Source: Leptodontidium sp. MPI-SDFR-AT-0119
Taxonomy: Eukaryota > Ascomycota > Leotiomycetes > Helotiales > Leptodontidiaceae
NCBI GenBank assembly: GCA_020726505.1
Contig: JAHLEZ010000008.1
Span: forward strand, 930,001-994,000
DNA: 64,000 bases
Direction: 5' to 3'
In this document: positions 11,666 to 21,461 of the stretch, piece after piece
Layout: each line of letters opens with the position of its first letter
Numbering within the stretch: position 1 is the first letter of the stretch
The notes under the pieces: generated by a model
Databases searched by the model: none
What the model was told of the DNA's origin: nothing
Seen by the model: only the letters and a program-made list of their open reading frames with translations
Made by a program: the position numbers and the translations under genes

Positions 11666-12550
11666 ATGACACCACCTCCTCCAGACGTCGTTCAAGCTTT
11701 TGGCCTCCTGGGTATACCTCAACCTATCTCCGGTGGCAGAGGTCTCTGCTATATAGTTGGCCAAACTGTGTTCAAACCTTCTGACGATGACTTGCTCGCA
11801 CAATGGGTGGCTGAACTAGCAAGCAAGCTATCATCACGCTCACCAACTGCATACCGCCTCGCTATTCCTCTTTCCACAGTCGATGAACCTGAAATATACC
11901 TCTTCAAGGGCTGGACGGCGAGTTCGTTCGTTGAGGGGAAACCGGGGATAAATGGACATTTTGAGGATATCTTCAACACGAGTCGGGCGTTCCACGCCGA
12001 CTTGCGTGAACTCTTTGAAGGAAACCCGAAACCGACGCTGGTCGGCAAACACTCCAACAGATGGAATGAAGCTGATCGCGTGGTGTGGGGCGAGAAGAGC
12101 CTTGAGGACGTCGAAAACATCAACGAGGAGATTTTGTTACACTTTCAACCGCTCCTGGACAAGTTGGCGAAGAAGATGAAACCGTTAGTGGGCGATCGCA
12201 CGCCACACCAGCTTATTCATGGCGACTTAACGGGGAATATTTTATTCGAGGAGAGTGGGGATGTGCCTCCTGCTATCATTGATCTTACTTTTTACTGGAG
12301 ACCACTTGAATATGCTAACGCTATCATCGCTGCAGATGGGTTGGCGTGGAATGGGCAGGGCGCAGATTTAGTAAGGCTGTATTTGGCGGATGCGCAGGCT
12401 GAGCTAAGGATACAGTTGCTTTTAAGGGCATTGTATTGGCGGGCTCTTACTTTTGCTATTGATACTGATCTGCGGTGGGTGGTGGAGAATTTGCCAAAGG
12501 CGGATTATGAGGGGGCGGTGGAGATTGTTTGTTGTTTTGTGGAGGGCTGA
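11666..12550 (+). CDS. APH-like kinase, actinobacterial TIGR02569 style
   Basis: Intronless, 294 aa. The N-terminus PPPPDVVQAFGLLGIPQPIS GGRG corresponds to the glycine-rich start of the actinobacterial TIGR02569 branch of the aminoglycoside phosphotransferase/kinase-like fold. FKP holds the ATP-binding Lys region. LIHGDLTGNILF (~residue 189) is the catalytic HxDxxxxN motif and IIDLTFYWRP the metal-binding Asp. A small-molecule phosphotransferase activity is likely; the substrate is unknown. Lack of introns and the bacterial-type N-terminus suggest horizontal acquisition, but this is inference. Lies upstream of unrelated metabolic genes on the same strand. Confidence 0.75.
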   Translation: MTPPPPDVVQAFGLLGIPQPISGGRGLCYIVGQTVFKPSDDDLLAQWVAELASKLSSRSPTAYRLAIPLSTVDEPEIYLFKGWTASSFVEGKPGINGHFEDIFNTSRAFHADLRELFEGNPKPTLVGKHSNRWNEADRVVWGEKSLEDVENINEEILLHFQPLLDKLAKKMKPLVGDRTPHQLIHGDLTGNILFEESGDVPPAIIDLTFYWRPLEYANAIIAADGLAWNGQGADLVRLYLADAQAELRIQLLLRALYWRALTFAIDTDLRWVVENLPKADYEGAVEIVCCFVEG

Positions 12551-14047
12551 GAGGGGTGAAAGGCGTGCATTGGGAGACGAACGAATTGTTAAGTGAGGAT
12601 AATATGTCGGAAAAGCAGGAGATCTTGAGAAGTGGCCTCGCTGGCTTGGGCTTATCATCAGCAAGGACGGTATCAAAACACCGGGCAGTATTGCTCGCAG
12701 AAAAAAATGCAAGGTGCCAGAGAAAGCAGTGAAAGTGACCAGTTTCCTCTAGACGCTAGTTTTGGTCCCAAATACAGTGCTTCTAGAGTAGCTGGATAGT
12801 GTTGGCACATCATCACAATGACGAGGTGTAACTTAATGCGGAAAGCTTGGGAATCTTACCACGACACGAAGCCGTGTGGCAGGATATACAAAAGTCCAAG
12901 AGTGTCTTTAGTAGCCACAGTGATCGAGGCTACGTCGTAGGTCTGGGATAAAATCAGTCTTATTATCGATCTTATAGACATCCCCAGCGGCAACCAGCCT
13001 ACAACAACAACAACAATATATGGATCTCTCATACGCAGCCGACATCTCATTTTCATATCTTCTAATGGAAGTTCGAATATAGGATGACACTATCTCTGGC
13101 GGGAACGCTTCTGAGGCCTCCTGAGGCATGGGAGCATAATACTATCATCTGGCACATATACTAGAAGAATGTGCCACCTTTTCCCGCGACTAAACTTGTA
13201 ACTTAGATTAGAAATGAACCCTTCTAAGACCACCCTTAACTCTAATGTCTAGCCCTCTTATTATAGCTAGACTTATCTACAAAGACAAGCGGGTCGGACC
13301 TGTACCGCGAGATCCTATATAAATAGCAATCTCAAAGATCGGTATCCTATTATTATGCGATACGTCGGATCGTTATTCGCGTCTAGCCTCTTAACCTTAG
13401 GCTCCGACCGATCGATCTCTTTAATATCTTCTTACGAAACCTGCGATAGAGGAAGTCTCAACTTTTATGGAGAAGACTCAATCAATAATTGCTTTATTGA
13501 CTTTAATTATGGGGTGCTAATTTATACATCATGAGATCAACTGCAGGATAACACAACCTGAAGTTCGGATTTTGGTCCCAGGGAAAATCAAGAGGGAGAG
13601 TAGGTTGTATATGTAAGTCTCTCGGTGTTTACTTCTGCGCATTAATATGAAGGAGCTTCTCCCAAAAGAAATATTCGTTGATATCGCTCGTAGAATGTCA
13701 TCAAAGCAATTATTAGGGGAGTCGATTTTCCCACCCAAAAAGCAGCCGAAACAAGTCTCCGCAGTACGAAGTTGGAATTGTGGGGTCCGCTATACCTGCA
13801 ACAGTTGAGCGCACCACTTTCAGCGTACGGGACTGTTCTTGGTTGCTGATCTGACTGCCTTTCAGGAATGGTGGTCTCCATCCATAGTCTCGCTTCCAAG
13901 CATCGCCATGGCACCTTCCGGAATAAGACGAATCACAGCTGAGGGGACAAATAATCACGGAGGAACAATACCCCACAGCCTCGATATTAAGTATGAAGAG
14001 TCCAACTTTCAAACATTTTCTAAAGCATCCTAAACACGAAAATCAAA
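12551..14047. other. Intergenic region with AT-rich relic
   Basis: No intact gene. Bases ~13170-13450 are rich in TA-containing words (TATTATAG, TATATAAATAG, CTATTATTATG) and poor in CA/TG, unlike the flanks. This is the look of a small repeat relic hit by RIP. The last ~130 bases precede the next start codon. Confidence 0.4.
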
Positions 14048-14674
14048 ATGCCTACACTTCCAGAAACCGCATTCGATCTCAAAGGAGGCTGCTTCTGCGG
14101 TGCAATCCGCTACACGATTGCAGTCCCAGCACTCGAAGCTCGACCGACAATCTGCAGTACTCCAGAGATAGAAATCTTCCCACCCAACAAAGTCACAGAG
14201 CGCCTGCCGATGATCACATTAGACCATTGTACATCATGTCGTCGAATTCCTGGCTGCATCGTGGAGTCTTGGTTCATATGCCTACAAGCTTGGGTCCAAT
14301 TCACCCTTCAACCCCGCAGTAACCCCTCCGTCTCGCATGAGGAGTTGATCAAGCCAACGATGATGGAATGTCTCATGCCCAACAAAACCATCCAGGAGAA
14401 AACCTACCTCACGTATTTCTCGAGCTCGGAAGAGTCGAATCGTACGTTCTGTGGGAAATGTGGCACGCATCTGACATTCTATAACTCGGGACCACCAGGA
14501 AAGGTGGCGAAGGAGGGGAAGTGGGGTCCGTATTTCGATGTTGCGAGCGGGACGATCGATCGAGAGTTTCTTGAGATGGAGGGGTTTAAGCCGAGTCGGC
14601 GGGTTTGGGATGATGATGGGATTGAATGGGTCAAGAAATTGTTGAAGGAGGGTGAGGGGAGCTTGAAAGACTGA
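14048..14674 (+). CDS. GFA/CENP-V family zinc protein
   Basis: Single exon, 208 aa. Zinc ligands of the Mss4-like glutathione-dependent formaldehyde-activating fold are visible: GGCFCGAIRY at residues ~13-22, DHCTSCRRIPG near 60-70, and FCGKCGTHLTFY near 135. The family includes S-hydroxymethylglutathione synthases and CENP-V-like proteins; the fungal members are mostly uncharacterised, so substrate is unknown. The start gives a short leader before the CxC motif, as usual in the family. A ~40-residue insert between the second and third Cys pairs (VQFTLQPRSNPS...) is normal for fungal copies. Confidence 0.8.
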   Translation: MPTLPETAFDLKGGCFCGAIRYTIAVPALEARPTICSTPEIEIFPPNKVTERLPMITLDHCTSCRRIPGCIVESWFICLQAWVQFTLQPRSNPSVSHEELIKPTMMECLMPNKTIQEKTYLTYFSSSEESNRTFCGKCGTHLTFYNSGPPGKVAKEGKWGPYFDVASGTIDREFLEMEGFKPSRRVWDDDGIEWVKKLLKEGEGSLKD

Positions 14675-15768
14675 TTGGCTCGATGGCGAGCAGGTTTTGG
14701 TGGCGTACGGAAGGAAAATGCACCAGATATGGCTGCAGACTTGGCGATTTATTTACTTCCGCGTGTTTTTTTGTGGTGGTTCGAATGTTTTCAGTCTTTG
14801 AAGTTTATCGTCTTTTTGAATGCCCCGACGGGTAGCTCTTCTGGTGCATCTCAGCAGAGCGGTGAAGTAAATTTACACTAAAGTGTTCCTACAAAACGAA
14901 ATCGAAAAGCCTCTAACACTCGATTCTATGTCGAGATTCGTAGCCCTCATCTGATAATAGAAAACCACATGGGTCGGTCGACACATCCGACAGAAGCAGA
15001 TCCGAGCGCAGCTAGGTAAATTAGAACCTTAAGACAAACTCGAAAACATCTCATTCCAGTGAAAAGGAGGAGGGAGGGTCGAGATTCCTCAAGAGAGCGG
15101 ACAATACTCCGTAGCAATTCGTCTGATTGGCTCCGTGCTTTGGGCTTTTCCGTTGTGGAGAGGCGCTTCCATCTGCCAAGTGAAACTTTAACACTTAGTC
15201 TTATGTTAGGCTCGGACATTTGAGGCGTTCTCGTATTTTACGTCTTCTTTAACGCTTAGGCTTGCCCTTATTTCCACGCCGTCTCGACAATGGCAAATAT
15301 TTTGTTCGAGACTGGGCTCTGGTGGTGGAGATGAGAAGAGCTGCGCGGTGGACTTCATACGTTTGTATCGACCAAGTGAAAGATTTCTTTCCCAAAGAAT
15401 GAATATCTCCCTCAAGTAGTTACAATCCCATGGCCAGGTAAACATGCCAGTTTGAGCGAAAGAACTCAAGATGAAATTCAGATGGCTTTAACCAAAGTTC
15501 TACGCTAGTGCAGATCGTCGAAAGCCATATGCGGGGGTGGTGACCTGACCACATTGTCGATCCGGAAGCTAAGCACCATTTCAGGAACAGAGAGACAATT
15601 GGTGGCCACGCGGGTCGTCAATAGTTCCCTATGTATGAAATTTCACATGGTTCGAATGAGCTTAGTGGCCTCGTCAATCCAGCTATTTTTTGTTGATATA
15701 TGTTCTCGCCTCTTTCCACTGCCGTATTCTATAACTCGTCCTTCTAAGAACACTCATCAATTGCAAAG
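14675..15768. other. Intergenic region
   Basis: No gene, RNA or repeat supported. The last ~100 bases (TTGATATATG, then C/T-rich sequence to the ATG at 15769) look like the promoter of the GMC oxidoreductase gene. Confidence 0.4.
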
Positions 15769-17746
15769 ATGAAGTTCCCATTCGCTTCCTCTATTCTAGC
15801 TGTCTCTACTTTTCAGTTGACTTCTGCCTCGCCGACTAAACAACATGATGATGAGAAACGTCAATTCAATGGCTTTTTCGGCTCGCTCGCGGGTCTCATA
15901 GGCGTGTCTGCAACTTATGACTATGTTATTGTTGGGGGTGGAACAGCTGGTCTCACGATGGCATCGAGACTTTCCGAGAACCCCGCCGTCAGCGTTGCAG
16001 TGATTGAAGCTGGGTCATTGTACCAAGTAAGATCCTAGAATATCTACGACGTCCAAATCTAAATCTCGTTCAGGTCACAAATCCAATCTTCAGCTCAACG
16101 CCAGCAGGAGACGTCTTCTGGTGCGGTTCGGACCCAGCAGATACCAACCCTCTCGTGGACTGGAACTTCGTCACAGCACCTCAAGCAGGAGCGGCTAATC
16201 GAAAGATCCATTACGCACGAGGCAAATGTCTTGGTGGATCATCCGCGCGGAACTTCATGATCTACCAACGAGGAACCAGACAGTCATACCAACAATGGGC
16301 CGATGCTGTCGGGGACGACTCATACACTTTCGATAACCTATTCCCTTACTTCCAGAAGAGTGTGAAGTTCACTGCCCCAGGACCGAAACGAGCAGCGAAT
16401 GCCTCAGCCGAGTACAACGCCGCAGCATTTTCTTCAACTGGTGGACCATTGGAAGTTTCATATGCAAACTACGCTGGGCCATTCTCCAGCTACATCGAGG
16501 GAGCGTTGAACGAGATTGGAATCGCGGATGCCCCGGATTTCAACAGCGGTTCTCTGTTCGGAGCGCAGTACTGTGCATCAACAATCAGCCCAGACGACCA
16601 ATCTCGAGAGTCTTCGCAAACTTCTTTCCTGAACGCTGCAAATGGAAGGAGAAATCTCAAGGTCTACTCCCTCACTATGGCGCTGAAGATCTTGTTCGAT
16701 AGCTCCAAGAAAGCCACTGGCGTCAGCGTGAAGTCAAATGGACTCACATATACGATCAAGGCCCGCAAGGAAGTCATTCTGTCAGCTGGAGCTTTCCAGA
16801 GCCCTCAACTCCTCATGCTGTCCGGTATTGGTCCAGCTGCCGCTCTCCAGAAATTTGGAATCCAAGTTCTCTCCAGCCTCAAAGGTGTAGGCCAGAACAT
16901 GTGGGATCACGTCTTCTTCGGCCCCAGCTCCCGAGTGAATTTTCAAACCTTCACACGCCTGGCCAATGATCCCATCTACCTCGCTTCACAACTAGCAGGC
17001 GACTACTCCATATTTAAACAAGGTCCATTGACGAACCCGGTCTGTGATTATCTTGGATGGGAGAAGATTCCTGCTGCGCTCAAGAATGGATTTTCTCCAG
17101 CTGCTAAGCTTGAATTGGGGACATTCCCAGCGGACTGGCCTGAGATTGAGTATCTCTCTGCACCGGGGTATATTGGTGATTTCGCATCTTTGCCATTTGG
17201 ACAACCTAAAGATGGATTTCAAGTATGTTAAGATCTCCATTGCTTAGAAAACTAGACTGATTAGAGCAGTACGCAAGCATCCTCGCGGCCATAGTTGCGC
17301 CCCTCTCTCGAGGAACAGTAACTCTCGCTTCAGCCAATCCCGACGACCTGCCCATCATCGACCCGAAATGGCTCACATCTCCCACCGATCAAGCCGTTGC
17401 GATTGCTGCCTACAAACGAGTTCGACAAGCATTCGCTTCTCAAGCCATGTCCAGTGTTCTCATTGGAGATGAATATTTCCCTGGTCCAGCTGTGCAGACC
17501 GATGCCCAGATCCTCGACACCATCCAGAAGACTGTGCAGACTGTGTGGCACGCTGCGTGTACTTGCAAGATGGGTCGAGCAAGCGATCCTGAGGCGGTCG
17601 TTGATTCTCAAGCGAAGGTATTTGGTGTTTCAGGACTGAGAGTCGTGGATGCTAGTTCGTTTGCATTGCTGCCACCTGGACATCCCCAGAGCACGATTTA
17701 TGCTCTTGCTGAGAAGATAGCTGCCGGAATCCTCGCATCCCTGTAA
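15769..17746 (+). CDS. Secreted GMC oxidoreductase
   Basis: Three exons: 15769-16026, 16074-17222, 17270-17746 (627 aa). The first ~20 residues are a signal peptide. The FAD-binding dinucleotide motif is [17 protein letters not shown]; the two GMC signatures are [20 protein letters not shown] and [16 protein letters not shown]. The catalytic His pair lies in [10 protein letters not shown] (~residue 563) and [15 protein letters not shown] (~607). The family oxidises alcohols or sugars with O2 or quinones; extracellular aryl-alcohol-oxidase-like or versicolorin-B-synthase-like roles are both possible. No polyketide or peptide synthase lies nearby, so a secondary-metabolite role is not supported. 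The acceptor of intron 2 could also be three bases upstream. Confidence 0.88.
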
Positions 17747-17959
17747 TTGATAGTTTCCTGAGCGTCAATACAAATGAATTGTTTCCAATTCCCCTCGTCT
17801 GAAGAACTCTTGATTGAGGTTTTGGTCTTTGACAGTTATTGAGTAGCAGGTCCCTGTAACCTCAAATCCACTTTCTTGCCTACATGGACGTAACAGAGCC
17901 GGAACTGTCAGTCCCTTGAGAGCATATACATAATCGCCCGCCAGTGGGATGTTCCACGG

Positions 17960-19668
17960 TCAAAGTTCTTGCGGTCTTGTTGAGCAGTGGAAAATCGTGC
18001 CAGTACTCAACAGGACCTGGGTTGTAATGTTAAGGTAAGTCCGTAAAGCCGAGACGCACGATGAGGCTTCTTGACCCCAAATGAGAGGGGCTTCAGCATC
18101 CAGAGAAAATTCCGAGACATGACGAACATCCGCTACCTTGGCCCCGAAAATCCTGCAAACTGAGCTCCCCTCTGCCCAGTCATTGAATACTAAGTGAGGG
18201 TCGCAATTGAGGATCTGTGATGCTGGGATCATGATTTCTCTTGCCAGGCTGAGAAATATCTCTAGAACCTCGAAATCACTTTTGTCAAACACAGACACAC
18301 CCCTCAGTACAGGAGAATAGACTGTAACAATCTTGCCTAGATTCGCCCCAGGGACTTCGATGCACCGATCATTTTCGGAGAATACTGGTACGTACGACGT
18401 TACATTAGGCGGGTAGAGCAGATCTCTCGTGAAGTCTGATACCCATGTTGGGAAGCCCTTGAATTTCCCGATACTCATACCAAGAACTTGAAGGCTATTC
18501 GTAGTCTTGATAAGGAAAATTGTGTAGTCCGTAGAGTTGATCGTGAGGGGTTGTTGCTTTCCTCCCACCGAAAATAGTCAGTAATTCGAGGAGTTCCGCC
18601 CCAAATCCAGCAAGATCAGGTGCAGGCACAGGAGCCGAGCTCCCAGTCCTAGATCGAATACCTCTGATGCCACGCGAAAACAAACGTACACTTATTTCAG
18701 CCAATAAGCGACTGCTAGAGTTTGGCTTGGTCTTTGTCAACTTCCACCTTCCAGATAGATTTGAAGCCAATAAATGCATGTCGTACAGCACGGTATCACA
18801 TACTGCCAATAATTCATTTTCCGAAGCGTGACCCTGGAACATCCCTTCCCAGGTAGCTGATGCAAGACATTCTTGAAGTTGCATGAGAGTCCAGAGACTC
18901 GACATATCGGTTCCTAACATTACTACAGGGTCTTCCCGAGATAGGACTGCTTCTTGAAGTGTCCAAAGTCTGGTCATCCAAGGTAGCCCAGCATCGAGGA
19001 TGCTAAACTCCATCGGTCGAAGGATATCCTCCGGTTTCTCAACCGTCTGTTCGAGAAGCTCGATCTTCTGGATGTCGGATGCAAAGGAGGTGTGAAAGCC
19101 GTCCGCTGACTGCAAAACAACAGCATGCAGATCCTGTGCTGCTCCAAAGGACTGTGCGATTTTGGCCTGAGTGTTCAAGTCGACAATATCTCCCCACCAA
19201 ATAACAACTCTAGTAGCCGTACTGTATAGTTCTCTCATCCTTGGTACTTGTCTTGATCTTTCCTTCGTTGCATTCTGGTCGATGCAGATCGCATCTATCC
19301 ACCAACACACCGTGTGCTCGGTCCAAGTACTATTTAATCCATCCGCCTGAGCTTCTAGAATCCGAGGAACCGCGGATCGAAAGGCTTCCTGTTTGCATCA
19401 TATCGATTCCGGAAATTCTTGATAGCTGACCAGAGGTTAATCGTGACGGGGAAGGCTTGGCCATCCAGAGTAATTGTACGCGTGTTCCTTGCATCTCCCC
19501 AAACATATGACAGGGCGAAGAAATCGCATTGTTCAAGAGGAACGTGGGATATTCGTCCTTGTATTCGAGTCTCACTGCCCTGCGCCAGGGACAAGGCTTG
19601 AATTGCACGACTCGGATATCAGAGCCTCGCAGCCGACGGTATTTGTGTGACCCTTTGAATGATTCCAT
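17960..19668 (-). pseudogene. HET-domain gene, broken by frameshifts
   Basis: A heterokaryon-incompatibility (HET) protein is recognisable but spread over four reading-frame blocks. The start block (from 19668) holds YRRLRGSDIRVVQFKP. A second frame (~19594-19358) holds FFALSYVWGDARNTRTITL. A third (~19380-18496) holds CWWIDAICIDQNATKERS, WTLQEA and HDQLYGL. A fourth (~18568-17960) holds GFPTWVSDF. The joins leave no room for introns of normal size, and a short segment seems lost between HDQLYGL and the WVSDF block. HET proteins trigger allorecognition cell death; this copy is probably inactive. Sequencing errors could mimic some shifts. Confidence 0.7.
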
Positions 19669-20573
19669 TGAATGTGGTGTATCAGTGATTGAAAAATTGG
19701 CTCCCGCTCTCGTTCGCGGCCTTGTAGAGATGTTCGCCTTTCTGGGTTACGACGTGGTCCTCCTGATGAGAAAGAGGTTGCGCCCGGCTCAGCTGAAGGA
19801 GGTTGGCGATGAACTCTTCACCGAGCAGTCCTCGGGCGCAATCATGCATGATGTGTGAGCACTGCCCTCCTCCTCCTTCTAGGTCGCACTTTTATGTTGT
19901 TTGTATAAAAAGACCAGCTGAGTGATTAGAGGATATCGTCCATCGCCAGCATGATGAACACACAAAATACTGCGATTCAATGCCTCTAAGGCGGTTCGCA
20001 ATTTCCTATGCCACCAAGCCCACGAAAGCAAAATTTTACTCGATACGTCGGCGCATACCAAACACAGAATTTTGATATTATTTCAGTCCCCAATAAGATA
20101 CTCTAAAATATTAAACATTCAATTTTTACTCAATCTGATCAAACAAGCACCCCAATCCTCTCTCCTCGAACCAGGCTCAGATATGTGATATTATCTGCCA
20201 ATCCGTCAGCACGAATCTTATTGGGCTTCGGTGTAGGGATTCACGCAACTCTCAACCTTGTCTCTTGGTTCTCGCCTGTTTAGTGACTTGCAGCGAAATG
20301 TTGGCCGTAAAGTGACTCGGTATTGCAATTCTATGTGCAATCTGACTCGTAGCTGACAGGCCCCTGAGTTTGAGAAATCGTGCATCATAGAATAAATTTA
20401 TCTACCATCTCAGTAGTAGTGCCGAATCTAGTTCTATTCTCTATTGTATAGTTCTACTCTATTCTATTTCTATGATGTCTAAATTAATTCCCACCTCAGT
20501 GTCCACATGACCCCTCCCCCGCACAAGTTCCATCATCTGCGATTCCCTTCCTATCTGCACATAAAACAATATA
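19669..20573. other. Intergenic region
   Basis: Nothing supported. It spans the 5' flank of the broken HET gene and the 3' flank of the DUF1275 gene. Bases ~20390-20480 contain imperfect TCTATTCTA / TATTGTATAGTTCTA reiterations. Confidence 0.4.
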
Positions 20574-21461
20574 TCAAAGCAATGGCCCATCTTCCTTCCA
20601 GAACATCCAAGCAACAGATAACACAGCTTTGATACCACCCGCAATCCAAAACACAACCGACAAACCAGCCGTTCTACTAATCCAGCCACCCGCCAGCCCA
20701 CCGACAAGCAAAAACACCACACTCCCTGCCCTCCGATCTCTCTTCACATTACTCTTCTTCAGAATATTAGGATCAGAGACCAAATCACAATACACACTCG
20801 TCAAAACCGTCGTAGGAATCTCATTCAAGCCTAACAGTCGTGAAGTCACGATTTGGCCCCCACTTTGGAAAGCGAGGAAAATCAACGGGACGAGCTCGAG
20901 GAAGTTGACATCTGCGATATGACCGGCTGAGTCGGTATGTGCGGGAGGTACGACGTTTGTTTGGACGAGAATGGCAGCGATGAGGATGCATGTTGCTTGA
21001 AAGGCGAAAGACAGCGAGAGGTGCAAGCGATCTAGCTTTTTGAAGACTGTCGCGAAGAATTTGCAGCCTAGGTTGAAGGCGACGATTGAGATGAGGGATT
21101 TGGCCCAGCCGTAGGGATGGCCGACTGGAAGATTCGCGGCACCGAGGGCTAGGAAGATTGTGTTTCCTGTCGATTTATTAGTTTTGGATGAGAATGGATT
21201 TATTGAGGAGGGTTGGTAGGTACCAGTTTGCATGCTGACGAAACAACTCCAAGCATTGTATGAACTGCTATCACAGAGGCCGGAAACTAGACAACATAGT
21301 ATCATGGGAATATCAGAATGGTCTTTAGAGACCATCGCCGTGATGTATTCTGCATATCCTGAGGATTTTGGATGGGATGCAGGGAGTGGGAGTGAACTGA
21401 GAGATGCCCTTTTGCTGGTCTCCCTGCTGTTCTCAACTGAAGAATCCATGGTGCGATTCAT
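20574..21461 (-). CDS. DUF1275 (YoaK-like) membrane protein
   Basis: Two exons: 21461-21224 and 21166-20574 (276 aa). The 57 nt intron is in frame and stop-free; splicing joins MQTG to NTIFLALGAA. The hallmark N-terminal segment of the family reads LVSGLCDSSSYNAWSCFVSMQTGN, followed by five or six hydrophobic helices, e.g. SLISIVAFNLGCKFF and GSVVFLLVGGLAGGWI. DUF1275 proteins are polytopic membrane proteins of unknown substrate, probably transporters. The frame stays open to 21671, but the added residues look like UTR, so I prefer MNRTMDSS at 21461. Confidence 0.75.
   Translation of the reverse strand: MNRTMDSSVENSRETSKRASLSSLPLPASHPKSSGYAEYITAMVSKDHSDIPMILCCLVSGLCDSSSYNAWSCFVSMQTGTYQPSSINPFSSKTNKSTGNTIFLALGAANLPVGHPYGWAKSLISIVAFNLGCKFFATVFKKLDRLHLSLSFAFQATCILIAAILVQTNVVPPAHTDSAGHIADVNFLELVPLIFLAFQSGGQIVTSRLLGLNEIPTTVLTSVYCDLVSDPNILKKSNVKRDRRAGSVVFLLVGGLAGGWISRTAGLSVVFWIAGGIKAVLSVAWMFWKEDGPLL

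Noticed and set aside
11666..17746. Secondary-metabolite gene cluster (kinase, GFA protein, GMC oxidase)
   Set aside because: No polyketide, peptide or terpene synthase, P450 or transporter is present; co-direction alone is not enough.
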